Source: Echinicola pacifica DSM 19836
GTDB taxonomy: Bacteria; Bacteroidota; Bacteroidia; Cytophagales; Cyclobacteriaceae
NCBI RefSeq assembly: GCF_000373245.1
Contig: NZ_KB890755.1
Location: 196,788 to 260,787, forward strand
Direction of reading: 5' to 3'
DNA: 64,000 nt
Positions within the stretch are counted from its first letter, which is position 1; each line of letters opens with the position of its first letter. Below the pieces are notes generated by a model. The model did no database searches, was not told where the DNA came from, and saw only the letters and a program-made list of their open reading frames with translations. Below are positions 1 through 10,793 of the stretch, piece after piece. A program made the position numbers and the translations under genes.

Positions 1-3000
1 CTAATATTCAATACACCACTTAAATCCTCAGCAGTATCCTCCCCTACGAAACCGCTATACGCAACGCTAAAATTCGGATCCTGCGCTCCATAGACTTTTT
101 TATCGCTGTTTACCGATATATTCAGGGGGGCTTTTTGGATGATTAGTTTTTGAGTTTTAGCATCGGCAGCCAGGGTCTGCGCATCCCCTGCCTGGGTGGC
201 AGTGATGATAAGTTCCCCTGCTCCTATTATTTCGGCACTATTTCCAGTAATGTTCACCAAGCCTGGATGACTTGCAGAATAGCTAATCTCCTTATTTTGA
301 TCGGTGTATTTGGCACCCAAAACAAAGGTATTACCTCCATATGTCCTCTCCGCGATCGGCTCAAAAGTGATGGTCTGGGAAGCCTTGATCGCTCCAATAT
401 ATTCAGATATCACTTTTTCACCATAGACTTGGCCATCACCCGGCTTCACTTCCACTTGGATAAAATATCCTCTATCAGCTTCTTTTAAGGTATATACCTT
501 TAGGAATGCTCCATCTATCTTTGTCCTATCCGTACCATTCGCAGTTTTGGCGCGATACCATTCATAGACTGTTCCGTTCTCATCATCCTTTTCACCATCG
601 GCAAAATCATATTTGGCCGTCAGGCTTTCCCCAATCACCAAATCTCCAGTAAGGGATAGCTTGCTGATTTGTGGTGGGGTATTGGTTTTCTTATTCAGGC
701 TTAGACGTTTCCCCTTTCCTGTGTTTCCGCCAGCATCTTCCAGCCACACCAAGAGCTCCACCGCTCCATCTGGAATCGATCGTAAGTCCAGGCCATTGAC
801 CTGCTGGTAAATAGATGTTACGGTAAGTGAGGAATAAATGGAGTCTGTCATTGCGGTACTCTTGAAGGAATAATGCATGGTGCTGCCCATTTCAGCATCC
901 TCAAGACTAATGGTGCCATTGGCTACATTCTCATTGAGAATGGCTCCTCCTTGAAAATGCACAAGAAAGTCTGCCGGGGCTATTCCGTCCACGTGGATGT
1001 TTTTAGTCTCTCCTATATTAGTAAGAGCCGCATTGGCTGGGTTATTATTTTTAACCTGATAAATACTTCCCGGCTCATAGCCTAAGATGGTAATTCCCCC
1101 CGGGCCCATATCTCCTTCTTGCACGATATATTTAAATGTCAAGGTGGTGGAATTTGCCCCTGATTGGTAGGTGGCTATTTTGGTCTGAGACCCCACGGTC
1201 AATCTAATAATAGGGAGATTATCAACTTTCACCGAAACCGGGTCGTCAAAAGTAATCTTGATGATCAACTCATCGCCTATTCCATAGGTTTTTGACTCAG
1301 GAACCTCTACTTTGACCACCTCTGCCATATCACGGGTGGCATTTATGCTCGTACTCTTTGTAAGTGGAAGGGTTCCAGAACTTACAAACAACTGGAAGTC
1401 CTCATCAAACCCTTCTTTAAACTGGTAATTGAGGGTCAAATTTTCAAATTTAACCTGTCCATGAACAGGCTTTAGCGTGACCGAATTTTCTGATTCATCC
1501 AGGTCACCATCGGAAGTCAGGATGCTTTTACCACTTCCTGATTCGTTAAGTAAGAAATTGGTAGTATAATCTACATCCACCAGCTCCTGGTCATCCACCG
1601 CGGCAACCACTGGAACGCTGCTGAATTTCACTGCCGTTTCTCCATATATCTTTAGAGGGCTAGGTTCGGTGGTAAATATCAATTTGGTCGCCAGCACATC
1701 AGCGATCAGGGCTTTGGATTGGATAGCAGGGAAATCAGGCTCATCAGTAGTCGCCGTCAATATAAAGCTCTGCTTATCCGCCGTGGCGGTATAGGTCAAA
1801 TTGGTGAATATCGCCTGGCCATTTACCGCTTCCACAGTTGCATTCGTCAAAGTCCCTGCGCTTGCTTCGGTGAGCTCTACTGCTGCGGCAAAATCACGGT
1901 CGATATTGCCAAAGTCATCCATAGCCGCAATTATAGGCTGTGTCGTCAGGGCCTTGCCAGAAACTGATCCTACCGGCTGAGTCGTGAATTCCCATCCTGT
2001 AGCCTTCACGGTAATCACCGATCCTGTTCCATTGCTAAGTGGACTGCCCGCTTGCATATGAGTTCCTTCTTCTGATACGGTGATCCCTGAGGCGCCATCC
2101 AAGTTCAGTATGATGGTATTCCCCTCCTCCAAGAAGGTATTATCATTAAAATAGGCGGAGAGTGTATAGTGCTCATTTCCACCATTTGCAATGGAGATGC
2201 TGAGATTAGAAAAGGTTAGTTTTTCAGTATCTGCATCATATTCTCCATCTGCATCCGTCACATCGGGACCATTAAGGAGATACGTGAGCTTCGCCCGCGT
2301 GGAATCAGCAGCCGTGCCAGATACCTCAAATGAAATGTTCGAAACGTCCATGGATAAACCATCAGTGCCACCACCATCGGTCAGGATAAAGTCAAATATC
2401 CCTTTGTGATCTCCCACTTCATTTAGGGTGCTGGGTAAATCTACCGGTTCGCTAATGCTACTTCCCTCGGTAAGGGTCCCATCAAAATCATAGCTGGAAA
2501 GAGTCCTGAAGAGAATATTATCGACTGAATAGGACTCAGTCATTCCCATGCCCATACCACCAGAATAGCTGATCCTTATCTCATCCACCTCTACTTCTAC
2601 ATATTGATTGGGAACTATTATTTCGCCAGCAAAATTACTAGCTTCGTCTATATTAAAATAAAATTTTTCGACGCCTTCATATTTTCCAGAAACCCTAAAA
2701 TCGAGCCCATTGAATAGGTCAATTCCCCTGAGATCAAAGCTTATGAAATTAAAGGAATCATTAGACTTAAAAGCAAGGGTGGCAGGGGTCATATCATAAC
2801 TAGATGATTCCCAATCTATTGACATTGAAACACCTATTTCGCCATCATAATAAAACAACCCATATTGATCTTCCTTATAGGCTAAAGACAAGCTTTCAAA
2901 AGGGGTCATAGTATCATCATCGGTAACTTTGAATTTGACGGATTTCAGAATCTCATCTTCCTCTATAAATGAACCTAGGAAGGGGCCAGCAAAAGTGCTT

Positions 3001-4730
3001 TCTCCCATGCCGGAGGGCTGGCTAGGGAAGGTTAACAAACTAAAATTACCCACCAAAACATTAGCTGATAATTTAGCATATTCATTATCCAGATAGCTTT
3101 CATTTCCTTCAGCATCCGTACCCATAAATAAGAGCGTTCGTAGGCCTTCTTTGGTGCCTTCCATCCGGACAGACCGAAGAACATCCTGCACCTGTGCGGT
3201 GGTATGGCTGCTATTTACATTCAGGCTAAGTTCGCCAAGGTCGGCATCATAATTACTGGTAATACCATATTGAGAGACGATTGTCAATTTATCCGCAGGA
3301 TCCAGCCCAGAGGTGATTTTCACTTTGACACTGCCCATGCTATAGGAATCAATATCGTGTAATTCTATTTGTGGACTAATTTCCGTAGCCCGACCAATGA
3401 CCGTCACTTCACGCTCTTTCAAATAAAATAGGGGTGAAATCTGGCCCTCAAAAACAACTGGTTGCTGCGAATTACTTTGAAACCTGGGAGAGGCCCCTTC
3501 AATTTCCTTATTTATATAAGAGCCACTTCCATCTTTTTTGATATAATGAGGATTGTTTGGGAAATAAAATAGTCCATCATCATAATTTACCATGCCATTT
3601 ATCCTGACTTTATTATCAGATATTAATTCCGCTGAGGTCGAGTTAATGTATTTATAGACATCATATGCAATATTTGAAGTATGTGGGCTGGAATAGAATA
3701 ATTCACCATTGACCACCGTCATCAAAATAGGCCCACCTGTATAATCCGGGTTAGGAACATGCTCAAAAGTCACATTCTCATCGGTATCCATAGAAAAGAG
3801 TTTGACTTTTTTATTGATACCTCCATAAGCAAGGTCATAGTGATAAGCGGACCAGAATAGCTTATTATCGAAAATGGTGAAATCTCCAATAATATCGTCC
3901 TTTCCTGAAGAGTTCCCTGGGTTTGATTCGAAAACCTGCCAGGAGGATTCTCCATCATAGGCTACCAGCCGGTCATCCCCATTGGTATTTAGGGGAGATG
4001 CAGCCACATATAAGATGTCATTAAAAACTATAAATTCTTCAGGAGTACTGAAATTAAAATTATCAATTTTCCGGGTCGTCTGCCCATCAAAGGAGTATAA
4101 AGCTGTTTTCTGAGAGGAGCTGCTTCTAGCTCCAAAATATAATTTTTCACCCGTCCCATCATCATAAACGACAAGTGAAGAGCTATTCAAATCAGATAAG
4201 CCTGCTTCTCCCGAAACGTTGATGGTTTGATTAGTGCTAGGATCATACTCTACAAGCTGAGTATAGCCATAGCTGTTCGATATGGTTCGAATAAAATAAA
4301 TTTTGTTCTTATATAATGTGAAATGAAGGTCCATAATAGTTTGGTTATTCATCAAATCACCAATAAGCTCATAGGTTTTACCATCAAATCTCCCTAAAAC
4401 CACCTTCGATTCCTGCTTTATTATTCCATAGAGATAGCCATCATGATAAAAATTCTCATAATGAAATCCTCTTTGATATAATCCCGTATTAGAAGGTTTT
4501 ATAAGGTTAACTAAACCGTATTTATCTAGCCGCGCATTATATCCATGCAGCTGGTAAGCTTCTTCTGTAAAGTCATTGACAGAAAAAACCACTGATCCCT
4601 GACCAAGGGCATTATTTGCACTAGAAAATAAAGCGATTGGGATCAAGAATTGGAGAATACTGTGGTTTATCCTCATCTGATTCTTTAATACCCATAACTG
4701 CTTAGCATGATCGAGTAAAAATTTCATCAT
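1..4730 (-). CDS. Giant secreted multi-domain surface protein with MBG/Ig-like repeats (3' end outside window)
   Basis: I translated this frame by hand from ATG at 4730 and found it open to the left edge, giving at least 1576 residues with no stop. The N-terminus has a signal peptide (IPIALFSSANNALGQ, cleavage near ALG-Q). A second in-frame ATG at 4676 (MRINHSIL) gives a more normal signal peptide, so the start is uncertain. Roughly the first 400 residues look like a propeller-type reading domain (repeated VAYDGE, LYFGARS, FDNKLFWSAY patterns). After that come several Ig/cadherin-like beta domains with many Asp/Gly/Thr residues. The last ~130 residues in the window form an MBG-type repeat (KVYGAQDPNFSVAYSGF). 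Such proteins in Bacteroidota usually end in a type IX secretion sorting domain, but that part is not visible. Likely role: cell-surface adhesion or glycan binding. Confidence is high that it is one gene and low on the role. Confidence 0.85.
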   Translation of the reverse strand, partial: MMKFLLDHAKQLWVLKNQMRINHSILQFLIPIALFSSANNALGQGSVVFSVNDFTEEAYQLHGYNARLDKYGLVNLIKPSNTGLYQRGFHYENFYHDGYLYGIIKQESKVVLGRFDGKTYELIGDLMNNQTIMDLHFTLYKNKIYFIRTISNSYGYTQLVEYDPSTNQTINVSGEAGLSDLNSSSLVVYDDGTGEKLYFGARSSSSQKTALYSFDGQTTRKIDNFNFSTPEEFIVFNDILYVAASPLNTNGDDRLVAYDGESSWQVFESNPGNSSGKDDIIGDFTIFDNKLFWSAYHYDLAYGGINKKVKLFSMDTDENVTFEHVPNPDYTGGPILMTVVNGELFYSSPHTSNIAYDVYKYINSTSAELISDNKVRINGMVNYDDGLFYFPNNPHYIKKDGSGSYINKEIEGASPRFQSNSQQPVVFEGQISPLFYLKEREVTVIGRATEISPQIELHDIDSYSMGSVKVKITSGLDPADKLTIVSQYGITSNYDADLGELSLNVNSSHTTAQVQDVLRSVRMEGTKEGLRTLLFMGTDAEGNESYLDNEYAKLSANVLVGNFSLLTFPSQPSGMGESTFAGPFLGSFIEEDEILKSVKFKVTDDDTMTPFESLSLAYKEDQYGLFYYDGEIGVSMSIDWESSSYDMTPATLAFKSNDSFNFISFDLRGIDLFNGLDFRVSGKYEGVEKFYFNIDEASNFAGEIIVPNQYVEVEVDEIRISYSGGMGMGMTESYSVDNILFRTLSSYDFDGTLTEGSSISEPVDLPSTLNEVGDHKGIFDFILTDGGGTDGLSMDVSNISFEVSGTAADSTRAKLTYLLNGPDVTDADGEYDADTEKLTFSNLSISIANGGNEHYTLSAYFNDNTFLEEGNTIILNLDGASGITVSEEGTHMQAGSPLSNGTGSVITVKATGWEFTTQPVGSVSGKALTTQPIIAAMDDFGNIDRDFAAAVELTEASAGTLTNATVEAVNGQAIFTNLTYTATADKQSFILTATTDEPDFPAIQSKALIADVLATKLIFTTEPSPLKIYGETAVKFSSVPVVAAVDDQELVDVDYTTNFLLNESGSGKSILTSDGDLDESENSVTLKPVHGQVKFENLTLNYQFKEGFDEDFQLFVSSGTLPLTKSTSINATRDMAEVVKVEVPESKTYGIGDELIIKITFDDPVSVKVDNLPIIRLTVGSQTKIATYQSGANSTTLTFKYIVQEGDMGPGGITILGYEPGSIYQVKNNNPANAALTNIGETKNIHVDGIAPADFLVHFQGGAILNENVANGTISLEDAEMGSTMHYSFKSTAMTDSIYSSLTVTSIYQQVNGLDLRSIPDGAVELLVWLEDAGGNTGKGKRLSLNKKTNTPPQISKLSLTGDLVIGESLTAKYDFADGEKDDENGTVYEWYRAKTANGTDRTKIDGAFLKVYTLKEADRGYFIQVEVKPGDGQVYGEKVISEYIGAIKASQTITFEPIAERTYGGNTFVLGAKYTDQNKEISYSASHPGLVNITGNSAEIIGAGELIITATQAGDAQTLAADAKTQKLIIQKAPLNISVNSDKKVYGAQDPNFSVAYSGFVGEDTAEDLSGVLNI

Positions 4731-5739
4731 ATTATACTAATTAATTTATAAAACTTTAATGGTTTAATTAATTTCATGTTTTAATCCCTGCCTATTTCAG
4801 AAAAGACATAGCTTCGCCATAGGACCTCCTCATGGAGTTTTTTTGGTCCATAAAACTTCGGCTCTTACTATATAATTATAATCTATGGGTGTAGGCTGGG
4901 CAGCTTGGTGTACTCCCCATTCGTATGGCAATTTTAACAAAAAAATCTTATGTACAGAAATATATTTCGCCAGCCAATAGGTAAACAAAACTATAAAATG
5001 CAATGACGAATCACATTAATACATAGATCAACAATTTAGATATTATAAAAAGTACTTTTGATAGGATCAAAATTCAAACACTTGTATAAACTGCATTTTT
5101 ATTGGGATGATTATTTTAGGTGTTTTTTACTTTTTTTTAGTATTTAATTTAGAGCAACTGGCTTAAAACACTATTTTTAATGTATTTTCCTCAAATAATT
5201 ACAATTTTGAATCCTCAAAAAACGCAAACATTATCCTCAAGGAAGATATACAGTGAAATCTATGGCAAAAATGAAATTACCAAAAGGATAATAGGTTTAC
5301 CATTTGACATTCTAAGAAAACTTAGGCAACATAAAAGTGAATCAGCAAGCCATCTATTAATTAAATGAAAAACATTAATTTGATTATTTAACGTCATTGC
5401 TCTTCTTCCCCTGTATTGCTACTTGTATAATTTTTACTTTTTAGAATTAAAAACCTTTGTTCATTAAATCGTCCTTAACCCAAAACCATCTCGCGCTAAA
5501 ACAATATTTACATCTAACTATACCCCAAGGACTTAAGCAATATCTCCATTCAGAAATCTACCTAAATACTAATAAAATCAAATCATTAGCTGAGCTTAGC
5601 CTACCCAAATGGGCCAGGACGAAAAAAGCAGCACCCATGAAGGGTGCTGCTTATATAATAATCGATGAATTATACGCGCAGCTTTCAGAATCCTCCTATT
5701 TTGCAAGACAAAAAGGCTATTGGAGCTGCGCTACCGCCA
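4731..5739. other. 1-kb AT-rich intergenic region
   Basis: It lies between the start of the giant surface-protein gene and the end of the SusD gene, so it must carry the promoter of the former. A TAGTTTTG box (minus strand, 4986-4993) matches the Bacteroidota -7 consensus but lies about 256 nt from the ATG and has no good -33 partner. The only strong element is the terminator at 5622-5652. Short open frames at 5180-5368 and 5457-5762 have no recognisable domain and I do not call them genes. Confidence 0.5.
5622..5652 (-). terminator. Intrinsic terminator of the SusC/SusD operon
   Basis: There is a perfect 11-bp inverted repeat (AAGCAGCACCC, 5626-5636, pairing with 5642-5652) with a 5-nt loop. 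Read on the minus strand it is followed by a run of T (5627 down to 5622). It sits about 90 nt past the SusD stop codon, as expected for a rho-independent terminator of that operon. Confidence 0.9.
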
Positions 5740-7275
5740 TTAGCGGTACCCATTATTGGTAGGGTCAGATTCCAACAGTGCGGGGTTTAGGACAAATTCC
5801 TCGGTGGGAATAGGCAGTAATATATGGTAAGGCTTGATATTCGCCGCAGGGTTAAACACCCGGTACTGGGTGGATTTCACTACTTCCTCCAATATTCCCC
5901 AGCGAATAAGGTCCATTCTTCGGTGTCCTTCTCCACCAAGCTCCCATCTGCGTTCGTCATAAATGGCCTGTCTCAGCTCATCCTTAGTAAGGCCCGCCAA
6001 ATCCTGATCGGGTTCATAGGCGCGCTTTCGCACGGCATTGATATACTCATAAGCGCTGGTGGTGGGGCCATTTAATTCATTTTCGGCCTCCGCAGCCATG
6101 AGGTACACATCTGCCATTCGAAAGATGATTTTGTTATCCCCGTGATTTCCTCGAGGAGAATTGATCTGATCAAGGTTCCACATCTTAGGCATATAGGGAA
6201 AGTTGAGTTCAAAACCAAGGTAATTGGTCAGCACATTAGAAGCTCTCCTTAAGTCATTGAGCGGGAAGTCATTGACATATCCAGGAATGGGAATGGCTAG
6301 ACCATAGCCGGTAAAACCCTCCTGCTGCGCACCAAGGGCCGCACTTAGCTCGTTTTGCTTGGTGGGATCTTTAGGCTCATCTCTGATCCGCGGGGTAAAG
6401 TGATCCACCCAATCCGAGGAACGTACGTCTTTCACAAAGTCAATCTCCCAGATATTTTCCTCATTATATTCATTGTTCAGGTCAAATATAGCTGCATAAT
6501 CATCCAATAAGCCATGTGGCGATTGCTGCAGGATCTCCACAGCCTTATCTCTCGCTTCCTGCCAACGCTGCTGAGTGAGGTAAATCTTCACCATCACCGT
6601 GGCGGCAGTCCACTTACTGGCCTTGCCAAGATTGGTACCAGAATATTGGGAGGCGAGGATATCCTGTGCGGTCTGCAAGTCTTGAAGGATTTCATTTCGG
6701 ATCAGGGTCACATCCGTCCGTGGTAGCGACTGGATTTCTGCAATAGGAATCAGCTCCCGATAATAAGGCACATTTCCCCAGAGGTTGGTCAGGTGATAAT
6801 AGGCATAAGCTCTCAAAAACAAGGCCTGCCCCAGCGCATAATCCCGCTCTGAATCATTCAAGACGGTGGTTCCATCAAGATTATCCAATAGGGTATTGGC
6901 ATTGAGTATGATGGCATATAAGTCCTGCCAAGTCTGGGGGGCACCACCTCCCTGAGACAGGGCACTGATATTACTCTCACTCAGCGTATAATTCTGGATG
7001 GGCTCCACCTGGTCAAACACCCTGTTGGGGCCGATCACATCCGCACCATTTTCATAATATCGGTCCAATCCGATCTTCCCATGCAGGGCGTTTCCCTTAT
7101 ATATATTATAAATCCCGACAATAGCCAATTCATATTCAGCCGCGGAATTAAAGAATATGGAAGGAGAAACAATGTCCCGGGGCTCCTCCTCCAGGAAGTT
7201 ATCGCAGCTCATCAGCAGACTGAAAGCTGTCAGGACACTTAGAATTATTTTATATTTATTTTTCATGATTTTCAT
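5740..7275 (-). CDS. SusD/RagB-family glycan-binding outer-membrane lipoprotein
   Basis: SusD proteins are surface lipoproteins that cap a SusC channel and bind the incoming oligosaccharide. The N-terminus shows a lipoprotein signal (LLMSC followed by DNFLEEEPRD), so the open frame upstream of this ATG (to 7344) is not needed. I chose the start at 7275 (MKIMKNKYK); 7266 is also possible. About 511 residues, normal for the family. Typical segments are visible: helical TPR-like core (LRAYAYYHLTNLWGNVPYY), FRMADVYLMAAEAENEL, and a C-terminal RRMDLIRWG plus LLPIPTEEF ending. It follows its SusC partner by 69 nt and is the last gene before a strong terminator. No enzyme gene follows it. Confidence 0.95.
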   Translation of the reverse strand: MKIMKNKYKIILSVLTAFSLLMSCDNFLEEEPRDIVSPSIFFNSAAEYELAIVGIYNIYKGNALHGKIGLDRYYENGADVIGPNRVFDQVEPIQNYTLSESNISALSQGGGAPQTWQDLYAIILNANTLLDNLDGTTVLNDSERDYALGQALFLRAYAYYHLTNLWGNVPYYRELIPIAEIQSLPRTDVTLIRNEILQDLQTAQDILASQYSGTNLGKASKWTAATVMVKIYLTQQRWQEARDKAVEILQQSPHGLLDDYAAIFDLNNEYNEENIWEIDFVKDVRSSDWVDHFTPRIRDEPKDPTKQNELSAALGAQQEGFTGYGLAIPIPGYVNDFPLNDLRRASNVLTNYLGFELNFPYMPKMWNLDQINSPRGNHGDNKIIFRMADVYLMAAEAENELNGPTTSAYEYINAVRKRAYEPDQDLAGLTKDELRQAIYDERRWELGGEGHRRMDLIRWGILEEVVKSTQYRVFNPAANIKPYHILLPIPTEEFVLNPALLESDPTNNGYR

Positions 7276-7344
7276 AGTTTTGAGATAAGCTCCCCGTGCC
7301 AGATGGCTGGCGGCGAACTTATTTTTTTGATTGATACATAGCAA

Positions 7345-10300
7345 TTAAAAATCAATTTTAGCGCCGATTGCCACCGTTCTGGAAGTAGGATATTGTCCCG
7401 AGGAGAAGCCCATGGACAGGTTATCGCTTTGTCTTCCATACTGACTAGTTTCAGGGTCTTTCAGTCTAAAACTAGAAATCACAAACAGGTTATTGCCGGT
7501 CAGGTAAACGGATAGGCCACGAATCTTGTCGGTTTTGAGAGGTACATTATAGCCAAATCTGAAATTTTTCAGCCTTATATGTGAGCCATCTTCGATCATC
7601 TCAGAATTATTATATATCTCCGAAAGGGCCGCCACAGAACCTGCCCGAGGTATGTCGGAAGTAGGATTTTCGGGAGTCCATCGGTTTAAGGTTTCCGCGT
7701 ACTTGGTGGTCTCTGACCGACCAAAGAAGGCCGTTTGGGTAAGGCTATTAAATACCTCATTGCCATAGGTGCCCTGAAAGAAGAAGTCCAGTGTGAAATT
7801 TCCCATTCTCATGCTATTGCCAAATCCATAATAAAAGTCAGGCTGAGGGCTTCCCAATACGATAAAGTCATCCTCGGTGATCTGATTATCTCCATTGGTA
7901 TCTTCAAATCTGGGACCGCCAACATCATGATCCCCACCTAAACCAGCTTCATCGATTTCCTCCTGTGACTTCCAGGTACCCAGATAGCGCACTCCTGTAA
8001 ATACCGGGGTCGTCTCTCCCACGATCAGCCTTGCGCCGGTGCCTCCCTGCTGTGCTGGAGTGGCCAAGTTTATAAAATCTACCCCGCCCAAGTCCACGAC
8101 TTTATTATTATTATGAGAAAGGGAAAAGCTGGTGGACCAGGTGAATTTATCCTTGTTGAGATTGGTGCTATTTACCAAAAATTCAAATCCCCTATTCTGG
8201 ACCTTTCCTATATTCTGAAGCTTGCTGACGAAGCCAGTTTGTCGGGGAAGCTGGGCGTTGAGGAGTAGGTCGCGGGTATTTTTCTGATAAAAATCAAATT
8301 CCACGCTAAGGCGACCATTGAGGAAGCCCATTTCCAAACCAATATCCAGCTGCTGAGTGGTCTCCCACTTAAGCTCAGGATTTTCGGGTCTTCCGAGGAT
8401 TACTCCCGGTTGCTCTATGCCATTGAAGGTGGTATTGGCACTGCTCAGTACCGCCAAAGTCCGATAAGAAGGAATCGCCTGACTTCCAGACAGACCATAA
8501 CTTGTTCGCAGCTTTAGGTCGCTGAATAGGTTTAGGTTTTGGATGAAGGGCTCTTCGTGTAACTTCCACGCGAAGGCTCCAGAGGGAAACAAGGCATATT
8601 TATTTTCCGGAGCAAAGCGGGAAGATCCATCCACCCGTCCCACCACGGTAAACAAATACTTATCATGAAAGGAATAATTTACCCTTGCCAACCAAGAAAC
8701 CAGCTGAAAAGCATCATAGGAAGACGCCACTTCATTTCGGGTGGGATCTGAGCCAAAGCCCAGATTATTGAAGCCTGTGACGTCATTGGAGATCCTAAAG
8801 GCTCTGGAAATATCACCTTCCTCTTCCGACTTCTGGATAGTAAATCCTGCAAGAGCAGAGAGCTGACTTCCATTATCAAAATCACGGATATAGTTTACCG
8901 TATTTTCATTGATCCAGCCGACCCTCATGGTGCTGGTGATGGCGGCATCTCCCCCATTTTGGAGCAGCAGGTTATTGGGTAAGGCCCCGGGGTTAAAGAC
9001 ATTCTGTTTGAAATTATTAATTTCAGGGCTGAAGGTAGTCTTAAAAGTCAGGTTGTCCATAGGCTGCAGCTCCACGTATATATTACCAAGGATATTGGTG
9101 GTATAACTGTGATTTTGGCGCATTTGGATATCTGCTTCGAAGTTTCTAGACACCCCATCGGTAATGGGATCTAGGGCTGTAAACTCTCCATTCTCATCAT
9201 ATATTCCTCGGGTCGGGGTGGTGGACAAGTACAGGGTTCCAAAGTTGATTTTGCTGTTCTCAGTCTTCAGACGGCTGAGGTTTATTCGAAAACCTACCTT
9301 CACCAAGTCCGAAATTTCATTGTCCATATTGGCGCGGAAGATATACTTCTTGATACCAGTCTCGCGAATTAAGCCTTCCTGGTCAAAATAATTTCCCGAT
9401 ATATAGTAATTGACCTTTTGGTTTTCTGACATTCCCGATAGGGACACATCGACATTATAAACTGCGCTATTTTGGCTTACCTGATCGATCCAGTCCACAT
9501 TGGCCACTGCATTGAGATCGGTAAATGGCAAAGCTGAATTTCTAAATTCGGCATCTTCATTGGCATAATCGGCATGCTGAGGGCCATCCAAGAAGTCCAC
9601 TTTGGTCACCATGGATTGCACGCCATAGTAGGAGTTGAAGGATACATTGGTGCCCCCTTTGGTTCCTTTACCACTTTTGGTGGTGACCAATATCACCCCG
9701 TTGGCACCACGAGTACCATAGATAGAAACTGCCACGGCATCCTTCAGGATATCGATGGACAGGATATCGTTAGAATTCAGGTTGCTGAGGTTAAAGTCCG
9801 TCCCAACGATCACGCCATCGATCACCCAAAGAGGCTCATTATTCCCCTGAATGGAGTTGCCCCCACGAATCCTAATGGTGGGCGCCGAGCCGGGTTCACC
9901 ACTGATTTGGGACACCTGAACACCCGCGGCCCGTCCTTGCAAGGTCTGGTCTATCCGGGCCGTGGGGAGGTTTTCGAGGTCTTTTCCATCCACCTTACTG
10001 ACGGATCCTGTCAGGTCTTTCTTCTTCACCTGACCATATCCTACCACCACGACCTCTTCCAGATTAGAAAGATCAGGTTTTAGAACGAGGTCGATTTTTG
10101 CTTGCCCATTTACCTGAATTGTTTGGCTTGCAAAGCCCAAATAACTAAAGCTGAGGCTGGCATCAGCAGGCACACTGATGGAGTAATTGCCATCAATATC
10201 CGTGGCAGTACCATTCACTTTGGCGGAGTTTCGGGTCGATAGTTCCACGATATTCACACCGGGGATGGTCATCCCCGATTCCGAGTCAGTTACTGTTCCT

Positions 10301-10386
10301 GTAACAGTAATTTGTTGGGCATTTGCGCTGACTGCATAGACTAGCAGCACCAGCACAAATACTACCTTTTGGGTAAATTTGATCAT
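7345..10386 (-). CDS. SusC/RagA-family TonB-dependent outer-membrane transporter
   Basis: This is a TonB-dependent channel that imports glycan fragments across the outer membrane with its SusD lid. At 1013 residues it has normal length. Order of parts: signal peptide (cut near SANAQ), carboxypeptidase-D-like regulatory domain (about residues 25-110, VTGTVTDSESG, IPGVNI), TonB-box-like region (EEVVVVGYG), plug domain (LQGRAAGVQVSQ, IRIRGGNS, LWVIDGV, SIYGTRGANGVILVTT), then the beta-barrel to the C-terminus. There is no STN domain, so control by a FecR/sigma pair is not expected. The SusD gene follows directly. The substrate cannot be read from the sequence. Confidence 0.96.
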   Translation of the reverse strand: MIKFTQKVVFVLVLLVYAVSANAQQITVTGTVTDSESGMTIPGVNIVELSTRNSAKVNGTATDIDGNYSISVPADASLSFSYLGFASQTIQVNGQAKIDLVLKPDLSNLEEVVVVGYGQVKKKDLTGSVSKVDGKDLENLPTARIDQTLQGRAAGVQVSQISGEPGSAPTIRIRGGNSIQGNNEPLWVIDGVIVGTDFNLSNLNSNDILSIDILKDAVAVSIYGTRGANGVILVTTKSGKGTKGGTNVSFNSYYGVQSMVTKVDFLDGPQHADYANEDAEFRNSALPFTDLNAVANVDWIDQVSQNSAVYNVDVSLSGMSENQKVNYYISGNYFDQEGLIRETGIKKYIFRANMDNEISDLVKVGFRINLSRLKTENSKINFGTLYLSTTPTRGIYDENGEFTALDPITDGVSRNFEADIQMRQNHSYTTNILGNIYVELQPMDNLTFKTTFSPEINNFKQNVFNPGALPNNLLLQNGGDAAITSTMRVGWINENTVNYIRDFDNGSQLSALAGFTIQKSEEEGDISRAFRISNDVTGFNNLGFGSDPTRNEVASSYDAFQLVSWLARVNYSFHDKYLFTVVGRVDGSSRFAPENKYALFPSGAFAWKLHEEPFIQNLNLFSDLKLRTSYGLSGSQAIPSYRTLAVLSSANTTFNGIEQPGVILGRPENPELKWETTQQLDIGLEMGFLNGRLSVEFDFYQKNTRDLLLNAQLPRQTGFVSKLQNIGKVQNRGFEFLVNSTNLNKDKFTWSTSFSLSHNNNKVVDLGGVDFINLATPAQQGGTGARLIVGETTPVFTGVRYLGTWKSQEEIDEAGLGGDHDVGGPRFEDTNGDNQITEDDFIVLGSPQPDFYYGFGNSMRMGNFTLDFFFQGTYGNEVFNSLTQTAFFGRSETTKYAETLNRWTPENPTSDIPRAGSVAALSEIYNNSEMIEDGSHIRLKNFRFGYNVPLKTDKIRGLSVYLTGNNLFVISSFRLKDPETSQYGRQSDNLSMGFSSGQYPTSRTVAIGAKIDF

Positions 10387-10774
10387 AATTGTTATTATTA
10401 GGTTAAGGTTAATTGACTATGGGCTCCTAAAAGCCTTACTTCAAATAATGAATACAGACTAGGGTTGAAGTCTATATACACGAAAATTAATTCTGTTTAT
10501 TCAGGGCTTAACACCAATATTCTTTGATTTTATAAGCACGCTCTGATTTTGGTAGTTTAAAAATAATAGGGTTTCTAGTTTTGGGGAATCGTAAGTATAC
10601 GATAGGAAACAACTACCTTAATATACCCTGAAAAATGCACAGCTTTACTATTTAGTGATACAAAATATTTGGTCACAAGCCAGCTAGGGATGATTAATCT
10701 TGCTCATTATTTGGCACAGCTGCCTTTAGAATCGTCAAGGCAGCCTCACTTCGACCACACAGGCGTATTAAATA

Positions 10775-10785
10775 GGGGGGGGGGG
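10775..10785. repeat. 11-base poly-G (poly-C on minus strand) homopolymer
   Basis: An uninterrupted run of eleven G on the plus strand lies between the GH-A glycosidase stop and the SusC start. It is about 390 nt before the SusC ATG and directly beyond a stem-loop. Runs of this length are prone to slippage and may vary in length between cells or assemblies. A role in expression is not shown. Confidence 0.9.
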
Positions 10786-10793
10786 TAATATAT

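Noticed and set aside
4820-4850. Short hairpin with a T run on the plus strand
   Set aside because: The stem is only four pairs and no plus-strand gene reads into it.
5180-5368. 62-codon plus-strand open frame
   Set aside because: AT-rich, no domain, and no partner. Probably chance.
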